DNA of 64,000 bases, from assembly GCA_028871815.1 (NCBI GenBank), contig JAGWMJ010000002.1, positions 124,001-188,000 on the forward strand, given 5' to 3'. Under the pieces are notes generated by a model, which searched no databases, was not told where the DNA came from, and saw only the letters and a list, made by a program, of their open reading frames with translations. A program made the position numbers and the translations under genes. Source of the DNA: Armatimonadota bacterium. GTDB taxonomy: Bacteria > Armatimonadota > Chthonomonadetes > Chthonomonadales > Chthonomonadaceae. Shown in pieces: positions 15,986 to 24,565 of this stretch (the first letter of the stretch is position 1; each line of letters starts with the position of its first letter).

Positions 15986-16888
15986 TCATGCCGGGGTTTG
16001 TGCGGGGTTCGGCGCATCCGCGGTGGCCGGCAGCAACAGCTCATTTTCGGCGCTCGGCGCCGGCGAAGCGCGGAGCATCGTGGCGCCGTTACCGGTCGTG
16101 GCGCCTGCCGACCGGAGCAGTTCGTTCGGGGCGTTCCTGTTCCTGGCGGCAACCCGAAGCAGCGGTAGGATATCTTGAGCGCGCGCGACTACCTGCCGCG
16201 GAATCCTCTCCCGGGGCCCGGCGCCAGCCAGCTTCTCCACCGCCGGGATGCACGTTTCATCGCCAATTTGCGACCATGCCGCCAGAATCGCCAGTGCAAG
16301 ATCCGGGTGTTGCCGCGCGGTGGTCGAAAGCTGATTGTTCAACAAGGCGCGTTGGGCGGCATTCAGCATTGCTCGGTCGGAGTTGCGAAGCGTTGGCAGC
16401 AGGGAAACGAGCGAATGGTGTGCCAACGCGGTGCACTCCTTGTCTTTATGCCGAAGCGCATCCGCCATCGGTCCCACGATTCGTCGATCACGGGATGCGC
16501 CCAGGACGCGCAGCATAAGGCGCTCGCCGTACGTCGGCACGAGCAAGCTCCCGAATACTCCGACGACGGCAGCGCCGATGACCAAAGTTGGCACGACTAT
16601 CGGAAGGCCAGTGTACATGCGTAGATGGCTGATGCGGCTCACCAACAGGAGCAAGGCAATGAGGGGGAGGGCATTGAGAATACGCTCCTGGATGGCGCGG
16701 CGGAACTGCTTGCGCCGCGTCCGCCGGTCTCCAATAATTGCCAGAACGGCCTCGACGTCGTCCGGTCCCAGCGACTCCACCACCAGGTTGGCCGGTGCGC
16801 GCACTTCCTTACGGTTACTGCTGAGCGCCTCCAGCGCTGCCTGGAGCTCTGCCTGACGGGGTGTGGTGGTTGGGACGGATGGTTCCAT
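15986..16888 (-). CDS. Membrane-anchored HEAT-like protein of unknown function
   Basis: A 300-residue protein with a soluble N-terminal helical segment (1-65) and two membrane helices (about 70-84 LNALPLIALLLLV and 94-117 VVPTLVIGAAVVGVFGS). A cytoplasmic alpha-helical repeat part follows (RRIVGPMADALRHKD, AALAHHSLVSL-type spacing, DLALAILAAWSQIGDETCIP), resembling HEAT repeats. The tail is low-complexity Ala/Pro. No enzyme motif is present. It is probably a membrane-bound scaffold; no specific function can be given. It lies downstream of the NTF2-like gene on the same strand. Confidence 0.65.
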   Translation of the reverse strand: MEPSVPTTTPRQAELQAALEALSSNRKEVRAPANLVVESLGPDDVEAVLAIIGDRRTRRKQFRRAIQERILNALPLIALLLLVSRISHLRMYTGLPIVVPTLVIGAAVVGVFGSLLVPTYGERLMLRVLGASRDRRIVGPMADALRHKDKECTALAHHSLVSLLPTLRNSDRAMLNAAQRALLNNQLSTTARQHPDLALAILAAWSQIGDETCIPAVEKLAGAGPRERIPRQVVARAQDILPLLRVAARNRNAPNELLRSAGATTGNGATMLRASPAPSAENELLLPATADAPNPAQTPA

Positions 16889-16958
16889 GATCAGTCGGTC
16901 CGCGCGGAGGCTTAACGGTACGGCCAGTTATGGCCTTCCGCGACTGAAATGCCGCGCG

Positions 16959-17486
16959 CTAGCCGCCGCCGAAGTGAACCTCAGTCCCGTTCACATTCAT
17001 CCGCGAGTTGGCAACCTTCAGCAGCCGAAACTTCCAAACGCCACCAGTCTTGGCCAGTTCGGCATGGTAGGTGGTTTTCAATTTGAAAAGCTTTTGCGCG
17101 GCTTTCGTCGCGCCTTTCTGGTGCGGCGCTGGGCTGGGCAGCTCCGCAACGAATACGACAACCATCTCCTCCGTGGCAGCTTTACCTTTGAGCTTGAGGC
17201 CGGATTGCTGGACCGTGACCGACCTCATTTTGCCGATCCGTTGATAGCCGGATCGCATTGTGGACTCCAGTTCGGCGCCGGTCTCCGATTTGCCCTCGGC
17301 AATCGAGTGAAAGTCCGGCGTTTCCAGCTTTCGGAATGCAGCGGCATTCTTATTCATGATCGTGCCCTTCAAGCGGCCGAGAAGCGCCGCAATCTGCGCC
17401 CTGTCGCTGCCTGCTGCCGCAGCGCAAGTGGCTGTGAGAACTGACGCGGAAAGGCCGACAGAACCGATGACTCGTTGCAGTCGCAT
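16959..17486 (-). CDS. Secreted NTF2/SnoaL-fold protein
   Basis: A 175-residue exported protein with a signal peptide (RVIGSVGLSASVLTATCAAAA). The mature part looks like a cone-shaped NTF2-type fold (DUF4440/SnoaL-like). It has a long first helix (IAALLGRLKGTIMNKNAAAFRKL), then ETPDFHSIA and alternating strands (EEMVVVFVAELPS, KTTYHAELAKTGGVWKFRLLKV). The GGVWKFR end is typical. The ATG at 17486 follows AGGGGG at good spacing; an ATG 8 codons upstream does not. Such proteins bind small ligands or form dimers with varied roles, so no enzyme function is claimed. Confidence 0.68.
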   Translation of the reverse strand: MRLQRVIGSVGLSASVLTATCAAAAGSDRAQIAALLGRLKGTIMNKNAAAFRKLETPDFHSIAEGKSETGAELESTMRSGYQRIGKMRSVTVQQSGLKLKGKAATEEMVVVFVAELPSPAPHQKGATKAAQKLFKLKTTYHAELAKTGGVWKFRLLKVANSRMNVNGTEVHFGGG

Positions 17487-17745
17487 GAAAGAGTCCCCCT
17501 TCTCAAGCATTGTACTCCAGCGCCGGCGGAAGCCTCGGGACCGCGGAAGCGATTAATCCGAGTGTTTCAGGATCCTTCGCATTATCTGACCGGGCGTCGG
17601 CGCCGGACGAAAGCGCGAGTCGCTTCAGGAGACGCCGCTGCTGCCTATGGCCTGGATGCTCCCGGCGCGCGCTTCCGTATACAGGTGGTCGTCGACTGTC
17701 GGCCCCGGAGCCCAAATGACTGCCGCAGGCAGTGGCGCCGCGCGC

Positions 17746-17790
17746 AAAAACGCCCGGGTTGACGGGGGAGCATCCACCGTCAACCCGGGC
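17746..17790 (-). terminator. Strong rho-independent terminator of the MarR-DoxX-WrbA operon
   Basis: A perfect 14-bp stem (GCCCGGGTTGACGG at 17752-17765 against CCGTCAACCCGGGC at 17777-17790) with an 11-nt loop, followed on the minus strand by TTTTT (17750-17746). It starts 50 bp after the wrbA stop codon. One of the clearest regulatory structures in the window. Confidence 0.85.
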
Positions 17791-17839
17791 ATCTTGAAGT
17801 CTCGCGCCACACAAAGTGACCCGAAGGGATCCGTTATAG

Positions 17840-18448
17840 TTATGACGCCTTCAGGGCTTTAGCAACCCTGGCAACTTTGGCGCCCTGATGGCGTGCTACA
17901 GCCAGGTCGCCCTCCGTCGGCGGGCGATCGGCGTTCGCGGAAACCGACGTCGCACCATATGGCGAGCCTGCCTGGAAGGTCTCCTGGACGTCGTAGCCGG
18001 GAGGAACGATAATCATGCCGAAGTGCGCCATCGGTACATAGAGCGTAAGGATGGTGGTCTCGTTGCCGCCGTGGAGCGAGGAGGTGGAGACAAAAGCGCT
18101 GCCAACCTTGCCACTCAGCGCGCCTTTGGCCCAGAGTCCGCCAAGCGAATCGATGTAAGACTTCAGCTCTGCGGAAGCGTTACCGAACCGCGTCGGCGTG
18201 CCGAAGACGATAGCGTCCGCTGCCTCCGCATCCGCCGCGGTGGGCGCAGGGTAACTCTCCTTCAGCCGTGCCCGGTTCTCGGCCCAACCGGGTACGCCGG
18301 CGATAACGGCATCTCCCAGGAACTCGTCTACTCGCCGAAGCAGCACCGTGGCGCCTTCGGACCGCGCTCCCTCGGCAACAGCTTCGGCCAGCTGTGCAGT
18401 GTTGCCATTGCGCGAATAGAATGCAATCAATACTCGAACAGGATCCAT
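17840..18448 (-). CDS. wrbA: NAD(P)H:quinone oxidoreductase, WrbA type IV
   Basis: Flavodoxin-fold FMN enzyme of 202 residues that reduces quinones by two electrons and so protects against quinone/redox stress. The N-terminal FMN phosphate loop is FYSRNGNTAQLA. FGTPTRFGNASAELKSYIDS and SGKVGSAFVSTSSLHGGNETT are the WrbA signatures, and AHFGMIIVPPGYD and GSPYGATSVSA also match. The ATG at 18448 has AAGGA nine nt upstream; an ATG three codons earlier almost overlaps that site. It is third in an operon with MarR and DoxX genes, ends at a strong terminator, and is presumably induced by quinones or electrophiles through the MarR protein. Confidence 0.92.
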   Translation of the reverse strand: MDPVRVLIAFYSRNGNTAQLAEAVAEGARSEGATVLLRRVDEFLGDAVIAGVPGWAENRARLKESYPAPTAADAEAADAIVFGTPTRFGNASAELKSYIDSLGGLWAKGALSGKVGSAFVSTSSLHGGNETTILTLYVPMAHFGMIIVPPGYDVQETFQAGSPYGATSVSANADRPPTEGDLAVARHQGAKVARVAKALKAS

Positions 18449-18514
18449 CTCTCTCATTCCTTTCTGTGTGCTCTAAGCGGCCGGCAGGGCCGACCGATAT
18501 CCTCAAACTTGCGC

Positions 18515-18946
18515 CTACACACTGCGCTTGCGTCGCATCCATTGCTCAACCGGAATCCGGTACGAGCCCGGCCCGGCCACCAGGATCGCCGAGGCTACCA
18601 GCGCCTGGGTCAGCGCGTACTCCATGCCGCCATGGGCGATGTCAAACTTCGGCCAGTGCACCGTCGCGATCGCGCCCAGCATCACCAGCAGAATGCCGGC
18701 CGCGCCTGGCCTTGCCAGAATGCCGGTCAGCATTGCGACGCCGCCTGCGAACTCCGCGATTCCCACAAGTGCCGCGACCGCCGGCGGCTGATGCATGAAC
18801 TGCGCGAATCCTGCGATGCCGGGTCCGTCAAACGCATTGAACAGGATTCCGGAACCGTGGTAGAGAAACGCCGCGGCTGCACCAAGTCGTATGAGCAGCA
18901 AAGCGACATCGGTCCGCTTGCCGTCACTTGTTCGATCTGAGTTCAT
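18515..18946 (-). CDS. DoxX-family membrane protein
   Basis: A 143-residue integral membrane protein with four hydrophobic helices. The DoxX features are LLLIRLGAAAAFLYHGSGILF, the PPAVAALVGIAEFAGGVAML segment, LARPGAAGILLVMLGAIATVH and GGMEYALTQALVASAILV. The ATG at 18946 overlaps the TGA of the MarR gene (ATGA), so translation is coupled. DoxX proteins are often paired with quinone reductases and thiol/redox stress systems. Here the MarR-DoxX-WrbA order makes a role in quinone or electrophile defence likely. Confidence 0.88.
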   Translation of the reverse strand: MNSDRTSDGKRTDVALLLIRLGAAAAFLYHGSGILFNAFDGPGIAGFAQFMHQPPAVAALVGIAEFAGGVAMLTGILARPGAAGILLVMLGAIATVHWPKFDIAHGGMEYALTQALVASAILVAGPGSYRIPVEQWMRRKRSV

Positions 18947-19416
18947 GGCTCGTCTCCGTGGCCTTCGGCGGCCCACAGACCCAGCTTGCGCAGCAGTGAT
19001 GCGGCCTGGTCCTGTTCCTCGGCGTTCAAGCCGCCCAGAGCTTCGGCGATCACCGCGGCGTGCCCGGGGAATACCGCATCCAGTCGTGCCCGTCCTGCCT
19101 CGGTGAGTACGGCATACTGCACACGGCGATCCTTGGGACACGGCTCGCGAACGACCGTGCCTTCGCGTACCAGGGCATCCACAACGTATGTCACGCTGCC
19201 CGTGGCCATCAAGAGGCGCCGGGCGATATCGTGAAGCGGTGTTGGACCACGGTGGTAAAGCATCTCCAGCACACCGAACTCCGTCAGGCTCATGCCGCGG
19301 CTCAGAATGTCTCTCCTCGCGCGCTCCGAGACGGCCCGGTGGGCACGAGCGAGGACCACCCAGAGATGCAGGGCGCGACCTGTCTCTCGATCGTCTGTTG
19401 GTAGCTCCTCCGACAT
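18943..19416 (-). CDS. MarR-family regulator of quinone/redox-stress operon
   Basis: A 157-residue MarR protein: N-terminal helices, LTEFGVLEMLYHRGPTPLHD (recognition region start), ATGSVTYVVDALVREG (recognition helix) and the wing CPKDRRVQYAVLT. It is closest in character to the MhqR/OhrR-like group that controls quinone reductases and DoxX proteins. A cysteine occurs just before the wing (REPCPKDRR), which could in principle be a redox sensor, though this is not shown. A palindromic site lies immediately upstream of the gene, and it is first in the operon. Confidence 0.92.
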   Translation of the reverse strand: MSEELPTDDRETGRALHLWVVLARAHRAVSERARRDILSRGMSLTEFGVLEMLYHRGPTPLHDIARRLLMATGSVTYVVDALVREGTVVREPCPKDRRVQYAVLTEAGRARLDAVFPGHAAVIAEALGGLNAEEQDQAASLLRKLGLWAAEGHGDEP

Positions 19417-19439
19417 CGTTGGCGGCTCCCGCTCAATTA

Positions 19440-19466
19440 CTTCGATGCTGAATATCTCGAAGTCAA
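19440..19466 (-). promoter_or_regulatory. Candidate MarR/MhqR-type operator with -35 box
   Basis: CTTCGA (19440-19445) and TCGAAG (19457-19462) form an inverted repeat around an AT-rich 11-bp centre containing ATATCTCGA, similar in style to MhqR operators. On the minus strand TTGACT (19466-19461) overlaps the outer half-site and could be the -35. It lies 24-46 bp upstream of the MarR start. A convincing -10 was not found. Confidence 0.5.
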
Positions 19467-19648
19467 ACTAGTGTACGATCCAGCATGGCACAAAGTGCCG
19501 TCAATGGCGGATGTGGCTTAATTCACATGCGGGCGACCGAAACCAACTGCCACGCAGGATGGTAGTGCAGGTATCCGGCACGCCGGCTTAAGCGATGCCG
19601 ACCATTCGAACCGCGACACGCGCCCGTGGGGCGCAGGGAGATCGTGCT

Positions 19649-20176
19649 ATGACACTTGCCCAGGTTCAAGCGGCTGTTGCCCTGGTGGCGGCCCTGATAT
19701 TTACGGCTGGCGGACTCATGGTGGCTGTTGCTCTGCTTGCTCCAAGCGCAGCTCGCCGAGCGCAAGCCGCGGTGCGCGACACTCCAGCTGCCTGTATCGG
19801 CACCGGCGTTTTGTTGCTGGCGGTTCTGGTCGTGGCCTGGATCATCTTTCGAATTCCCAATCCGCTGGCAAAGCTGGCAGGGCTTGCGCTGCTCCTGGCC
19901 ATTGGCGGCGTGCTTTGCGTGGGGCTCGCCGGCATCGCCCTGCTCACGGGAGCTCGCATTGGCGAAATGGCCGGCGCTCGCACCGATTTCGGCATGCTCG
20001 TACGTGGCAGCGTGGTGTTGAGCCTGGCGGCATTCTTCCCACTGATTGGTTGGTGGCTGTTCTCGCCGGCGCTGGTGGCTGCGTCGCTGGGAGCAGGCGC
20101 TCGCGCGCTTCTGGCCCGGCCGCGGCCGGCAACCAATTCCACGCCGCAGTTCGACGTTCCCGGTACGGTTTCGTAA
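19649..20176 (+). CDS. Four-helix membrane protein of unknown function
   Basis: A 175-residue protein with about four hydrophobic helices (AAVALVAALIFTAGGLMVAV; GTGVLLLAVLVVAWIIF; LAGLALLLAIGGVLCVGLAG; VVLSLAAFFPLIGWWLF). It ends in a short polar tail. The ATG at 19649 has GGAG at 8 nt; upstream in-frame starts lack one. I recognise no family. It is immediately followed (1 bp after the stop) by the DUF1800 gene, which suggests co-transcription and perhaps a membrane role linked to the DUF1800/DUF1501 pair. Confidence 0.65.
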   Translation: MTLAQVQAAVALVAALIFTAGGLMVAVALLAPSAARRAQAAVRDTPAACIGTGVLLLAVLVVAWIIFRIPNPLAKLAGLALLLAIGGVLCVGLAGIALLTGARIGEMAGARTDFGMLVRGSVVLSLAAFFPLIGWWLFSPALVAASLGAGARALLARPRPATNSTPQFDVPGTVS

Positions 20177-20177
20177 C

Positions 20178-21728
20178 GTGAGCGCCGAATTCGCCGCGCC
20201 GGAAGCTCGCCGAAGTGAGTCGCCGCTCATGCGCGGAGCGGCGGGTGTGGCCGTGCTCGCGGCCGGCGCTGCTATCGCCCTTGAGGCTACGGAGGCTGCT
20301 CGAACCGAGTGGCGGGGTGTCCAGCCGCCCTCGGCAAACGGATGGAGGCTGCCGCCGTCAAGTGCAGCCGGCGCCGAAGCGGCTCATGTTCTGAACCGTG
20401 TGGCGTTCGGCGGCCGACCTGGCGACACAGCGGCGGTGGCCGAAATGGGACCCCAAGGCTGGATCGAGACGCAGCTTGCCGCGGATCTGCCCGATCCGGG
20501 CGTGGTTGCCCTTCGCACCGCCGGCCTGGACGTTCTGCAAAATGCGCAGGACGCTCCCGATGCACTCTATGGTATGTCGGACGATGAGTTAGTCACCGAG
20601 ACCGGCAGGGCTGCCCTGGTGCGCGCCATTTACGGCGCGAACCAGCTGCGGGAGGCCATGGCCGATTTCTGGACGAACCACTTCAACATCTACGCACTCA
20701 AAAACGATGGCCGAGTCCTGATTCCGCTCGATGTCGAGCGGGTGATCCGGCCGAATGCATTGGGCCGTTTCGACCGCCTCCTTGCAGCCACCGCCCAAAG
20801 CCCGGCGATGCTGGGATATCTGGATAACGCTCTGAACCGCAAGGGCGTACCAAACGAGAACTACGCGCGGGAGCTCCTGGAACTCCACACCGTTGGGGTG
20901 AACAGCGGCTACACGCAGCGCGATATCTACGAGGTTGCCCGCTGCTTCACGGGCTGGACCCTCCGTGGCGGATGGCGTCGCGGTGAGTTCGTGTTCAACC
21001 GCGCAATGCACGATTCCGGCGCCAAGGCTTCGCCTTTCCTCGGCATCACCATACCGGCCGGCGGCGGCATACAGGATGGCCGGGCGGTGCTGGCCGCGGC
21101 GGCGCATCATCCCGCCACTGCGGCACATATCGCGTCGGAACTCTGTATCCGGTTTCTCGGCACTCCACAACCTGTGATTGTGCGAGCGGCTGCGGCTGCC
21201 TATCTGAAGTCCGGAACCGATATCCGGGCGACACTTCGGCCCATCCTCTTGGACGGCCTCTTTATGCCGGATGCGGCGGCGCCGCTGCTGAAACGCCCAT
21301 TGGACTATGTGACTTCGGCTCTGCGCGCCACCGCGGCCGATACCGATGGTGGCGGCCCTATTCAGCAGGGACTCGCCTCCATGGGCCAGCCACTCTATCA
21401 GTGGCCGATGCCCGATGGATTCCCCGAAAAAGCCTCTGCATGGCGCTCGAGCCTGCTGCCCCGATGGCAGTTTGCTATCGAGCTTTGCGTGGGTGGAATC
21501 GGTGGCACGCGCCTGGACCTGAACGCACTGGCCCGGCACGCCACCACGCCCGAGGCAACCGCGGACGCGCTGATCGGCGCGACGCTGGGTGTCGCGCCAC
21601 AGTCGGAGCCAGTGGCGTCGCTCCGCCGCGCTCTCGTCGCGGAGCTGGCCTCACCGGGCGACGAACCTGATTCGCTGGGACGGGCTGCGGCGCTGCTGCT
21701 GGCTTCGCCTCAATTTCAGTGCCGATGA
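20178..21728 (+). CDS. DUF1800 family protein
   Basis: A 516-residue protein of the DUF1800 family, nearly always encoded next to DUF1501; function unknown, probably exported. Visible landmarks: AHVLNRVAFGGRPGDTAAV (start of the domain), LREAMADFWTNHFNIYALK, NRKGVPNENYARELLELHTVG, RDIYEVARCFTGWTLRG and LYQWPMPDGFPEKA near the C-terminus. A weak signal sequence (GVAVLAAGAAIALEATEA) precedes the domain. The GTG at 20178 is directly after the upstream stop; an ATG at 20229 is the alternative and gives a cleaner signal peptide. Followed by DUF1501 after 36 bp. Confidence 0.88.
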   Translation: MSAEFAAPEARRSESPLMRGAAGVAVLAAGAAIALEATEAARTEWRGVQPPSANGWRLPPSSAAGAEAAHVLNRVAFGGRPGDTAAVAEMGPQGWIETQLAADLPDPGVVALRTAGLDVLQNAQDAPDALYGMSDDELVTETGRAALVRAIYGANQLREAMADFWTNHFNIYALKNDGRVLIPLDVERVIRPNALGRFDRLLAATAQSPAMLGYLDNALNRKGVPNENYARELLELHTVGVNSGYTQRDIYEVARCFTGWTLRGGWRRGEFVFNRAMHDSGAKASPFLGITIPAGGGIQDGRAVLAAAAHHPATAAHIASELCIRFLGTPQPVIVRAAAAAYLKSGTDIRATLRPILLDGLFMPDAAAPLLKRPLDYVTSALRATAADTDGGGPIQQGLASMGQPLYQWPMPDGFPEKASAWRSSLLPRWQFAIELCVGGIGGTRLDLNALARHATTPEATADALIGATLGVAPQSEPVASLRRALVAELASPGDEPDSLGRAAALLLASPQFQCR

Positions 21729-21764
21729 GAGCTCAGCTCCTCCCGCCTGCAAAGTGAGGACACC

Positions 21765-23096
21765 GTGAACACAATACTTTCCCGCCGTCAGGTGATATCC
21801 GGCGCGGCCCTTGCAGCGGCAGCCGGCGCTGCCCAGGGCTTCGGTTCTCCGGCTTCGGCGCTTGCCGAAGTTACGCTCAACTCAGACCCGGCTGCCGGCA
21901 GTAAAAACGCGCTGATCGTAATCTTCTTGCGCGGGGGCGCCGACGGTCTGAACGTCATCCCACCGCACGGCGATGACGATTACTACCGGCTCCGCCCCAG
22001 CATCGCCATTCGCAGGCCCTCCGACAAGAGCGTCGCTCCAACTGCGCGCGCGCTCGATCTGGACGGGTATTTCGGCCTTCACCCTGCGCTTGCGCCGTTG
22101 CTTCCGTTTTACCATGGCGGCTCGCTCCTGCCCATTCACGCTGTTGGGTCGGGCGACCAAACGCGATCACACTTCGAGGCGATGGCTACCGTGGAGCGTG
22201 GTCTCTACCGTGATGCCGGCCCCGCCAGCGGTTGGCTGGCGCGATTCCTGTTGGCCGATCCTGAAGTCAACGAGTCGCCACTGCGCGCTGTGGCCGTTTC
22301 CGACACCATGCCCGATTCCCTTCGCGGCGCCTCCGGAGCGACGGCGCTTGAGGACCTGTCGGCTTATCGCCTGCGCAACCTGGCGCCAACCGGGGCGAGC
22401 GGAATACGGCACCATTCCGACGATTTGGGTATGGAACGAGCGCTCGCAAAGCTCTACGCCACGGGAACCACCGTGGAAGGCGCAACCGGCGTGATGCTGC
22501 GGGCTTCCGGCCGTGAGACGATCGCGGCGCTCGATGCAGTCCGGCGCCTGGATCCGGAAACGTACCGCCCGCGCGCCGGAGTTGAATACCCGCAAAACGA
22601 CGTCGGCAACGCACTTCGCCAGGTAGCCTGCCTTGTGAAAGGTCGGGTTGGGCTGGAGGTTGCGTGCCTGAACATGGAGGGTTGGGATACGCACGTGGCA
22701 CAGGGATCCGACACCGGATGGCAGGCCGGACGTCTGAGTCACCTGGCGCTTGCCTGCGCGGCGTTTGCCCAGGATCTTGGGTCGCGCATGAGCGGCGTCA
22801 CGCTGGTTACGATGACGGAGTTCGGCCGGCGCGCCTACGAAAACAGCGGGTTGGGCACCGATCATGGCCGCGCGAGCTTTATGTTCCTGCTGAGCGGGGC
22901 GGTTAAAGGCGGTCGCGTCGTTGCAGATTGGCCGGGCCTCGCCGCGCATCAACTGGAGGGTCCGGGCGACCTGCACGTCACGACGGACTATCGTGACGTG
23001 CTGGCCGAAATACTGGTTAGCCGCCAGCATTGCACAGACATTTCGCAGGTGTTTCCTGCGTTCGCGCCGCGTCGACTAGATTTGATCGACGCCTGA
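21765..23096 (+). CDS. DUF1501 family secreted protein (DUF1800 partner)
   Basis: A 443-residue protein with a Tat-like signal (SRRQVISGAALAAAAGAA). The body matches DUF1501, an alkaline-phosphatase/sulfatase-fold family: ALIVIFLRGGADGLNVIPPH, LGLHP-type segment (YFGLHPALAPLLPFY), ACLNMEGWDTHVAQGSDTG, MTEFGRRAYENSGLGTDHGR and the SGAVKGGRV end. The GTG at 21765 follows GAGGA. DUF1800-DUF1501 pairs are widespread, and their role in the cell envelope is not settled. No enzymatic claim is made. Confidence 0.88.
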   Translation: MNTILSRRQVISGAALAAAAGAAQGFGSPASALAEVTLNSDPAAGSKNALIVIFLRGGADGLNVIPPHGDDDYYRLRPSIAIRRPSDKSVAPTARALDLDGYFGLHPALAPLLPFYHGGSLLPIHAVGSGDQTRSHFEAMATVERGLYRDAGPASGWLARFLLADPEVNESPLRAVAVSDTMPDSLRGASGATALEDLSAYRLRNLAPTGASGIRHHSDDLGMERALAKLYATGTTVEGATGVMLRASGRETIAALDAVRRLDPETYRPRAGVEYPQNDVGNALRQVACLVKGRVGLEVACLNMEGWDTHVAQGSDTGWQAGRLSHLALACAAFAQDLGSRMSGVTLVTMTEFGRRAYENSGLGTDHGRASFMFLLSGAVKGGRVVADWPGLAAHQLEGPGDLHVTTDYRDVLAEILVSRQHCTDISQVFPAFAPRRLDLIDA

Positions 23097-23466
23097 CGCG
23101 CAGCTTGAATTGGAACGGAATCTCCGGGCGGACAATTGACGCAGGAGGTCGGCCCGCCGTGTCAAACCTCCGTTGTGGAAACACGCAGCACGGCAAGCAA
23201 TCCTCGCTTCCCGCTGAAGCATAGGCCAGCCCTCGCAAAGAATCTTCACAACAACGGCCACCACGGCTTCCTTCCGTCCGGCAGGTTTCCGAACGATGCC
23301 ATCCGGCATAGCGCCGAGCGTGTTGAGATGGCTATGCGTGAGGGCTGCCGGCCCGGTCTTGAATGCTTCCGTGCGCCGACGGCGGGCGCACTCACTGACC
23401 CGCTGTGCGGTGGCGAACGCCCCGGCTGCAACGGCGGGGTGAAGACGCGCAATAGCCCGCTCCCGC
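23097..23466. other. 370-bp gap at the left edge of the toxin island
   Basis: No gene with recognisable homology. A minus-strand frame stays open from about 23458 to 23076 (starts LHPAVAAGAFATAQ, later GRKEAVVAVVVKILCEGW) but has no clear start and runs into the DUF1501 gene, so it may be chance or a decayed coding remnant of the island. A short inverted repeat GGAGGT/ACCTCC (about 23144-23170) follows the DUF1501 gene. Confidence 0.4.
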
Positions 23467-24441
23467 CTACGGCAGCAGCCGGTCCTTCGGGTCCATGGCG
23501 TTTACTTCCTGCGTGGTGCGCAAAACGCCCCAGCTGCGCAGCAGGTCGAGGATCTCCTGCAGACCGTCGGTGCCGACGTCCGACGCGATCTCCGTCTTCC
23601 TCCACACGCCGAACCGCTGACGCGCGCCCGCCCACTGCAGTTCGTGCTCGCGCAGCGCACGGATACCAAGCCATCCTGTCTCGGTGCGGCTCTCGATCAC
23701 CGAGATCACGCGCGCAACCGTTTGCGGAAATTGGTCGATTACAAAATGGTCGTCGTCCTCAGGGAACAGCACGCGGTCGAGATTCAGTTTCCGAAAGTCG
23801 GTCAGCCAAAACCGGGACTTACGAAGATCGACGTTGATCATCTCGTTTGGAGGAAACTCGCCGGGTGGCCAGGCATCGCGCGCGAAGATCACTTCGCGCA
23901 GTTCACCTTCAAAGACGCAATCGATAAAATTGCTGCCCCAAAACTCGACCTTCCTGAGTCGGGTGTTTCTGAAGATGCAGTTGGTAAATGTAGATTTGTG
24001 CGAAAACGCCCGGCGCAGGTCAGCCTGGGTGAAGTCGACATTCACGTACGTGTCGCAGTAGCCGTCCTCCATGGTGCCGAGCGCAGCGCCCCGCATATCG
24101 GCCCCGCGGAAGCTGACGTTCTCGAGGCGCGTGGCCCAGATACGCAGGTCGGCGAGCACACAGTCATCGAATACACAATCCTCGATAATCCCATAGAGGA
24201 AACGCAGGCTTGGCAGGGTGGCCCCGGCGAAGTCAATACTGGTCCAGTGGAATCGCTCGAGTTCCGTGTACCACGTCAGCTCTCCCGCATCAAGCCCTTC
24301 GATCTTCGTGACGTTGACGAGGGAGGGCTCGGCCAGCTTGAGGCCGCGCATATCGAGCCGGCCATTGACGAGTTCCTCCTTCAGTCCGCTGAGGTCCCCA
24401 CCCTTTTTCATCCGCTCCCAGATTGTGAGTTTGCTGTCCAT
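23467..24441 (-). CDS. Pentapeptide-repeat protein A, candidate immunity protein
   Basis: A 324-residue soluble protein. The middle (about 65-215) is a pentapeptide-repeat right-handed beta-helix with A(D/N)LxF-type steps: SIDFAGATLPSLRF, CVFDDCVLADLRIW, NVSFRGADMRGAAL, NVDFTQADLRRAF, NCIFRNTRLRKVEF. The C-terminal 110 residues are helical and end in EVNAMDPKDRLLP. It is a close paralogue of the protein encoded at 27748-28722, especially in the last 150 residues. The position at the 3' side of an Rhs toxin fragment with other immunity-type genes suggests an antitoxin/immunity role. This is inference; pentapeptide proteins have other uses, e.g. DNA mimicry. An inverted repeat lies directly upstream. 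Confidence 0.82.
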   Translation of the reverse strand: MDSKLTIWERMKKGGDLSGLKEELVNGRLDMRGLKLAEPSLVNVTKIEGLDAGELTWYTELERFHWTSIDFAGATLPSLRFLYGIIEDCVFDDCVLADLRIWATRLENVSFRGADMRGAALGTMEDGYCDTYVNVDFTQADLRRAFSHKSTFTNCIFRNTRLRKVEFWGSNFIDCVFEGELREVIFARDAWPPGEFPPNEMINVDLRKSRFWLTDFRKLNLDRVLFPEDDDHFVIDQFPQTVARVISVIESRTETGWLGIRALREHELQWAGARQRFGVWRKTEIASDVGTDGLQEILDLLRSWGVLRTTQEVNAMDPKDRLLP

Positions 24442-24444
24442 GTT

Positions 24445-24504
24445 CAGGTGTCAGTAGTGGATCAGAATGCCGATACCGAACCGCTGGCTGTATTTTGACA
24501 CCTG
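24445..24504 (-). repeat. Inverted repeat upstream of pentapeptide gene A
   Basis: CAGGTGTCA (24445-24453) and TGACACCTG (24496-24504) are a perfect 9-bp inverted repeat separated by 42 bp. The inner copy lies 4-12 bp from the pentapeptide A start codon, which has no Shine-Dalgarno. It could be a paired operator, a 5' UTR hairpin, or the trace of an inserted segment. Confidence 0.5.
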
Positions 24505-24565
24505 GTCGGCGAACCCAGAGCGCGGGCGGAATCGTCGCTCGGCGCGGACACAGCCTGGCACGCGT

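Noticed and set aside
19523-20230. A 235-residue minus-strand frame opposite the membrane protein
   Set aside because: Polar, repetitive composition; the plus strand encodes clear transmembrane helices with a ribosome site.
22167-23030. A 287-residue minus-strand frame opposite the DUF1501 gene
   Set aside because: Mirror of a clear gene, with no domain pattern.
23136-23837. A 233-residue plus-strand frame across the left edge of the toxin island
   Set aside because: It lies mostly opposite pentapeptide gene A and reads as arginine/proline-rich noise.
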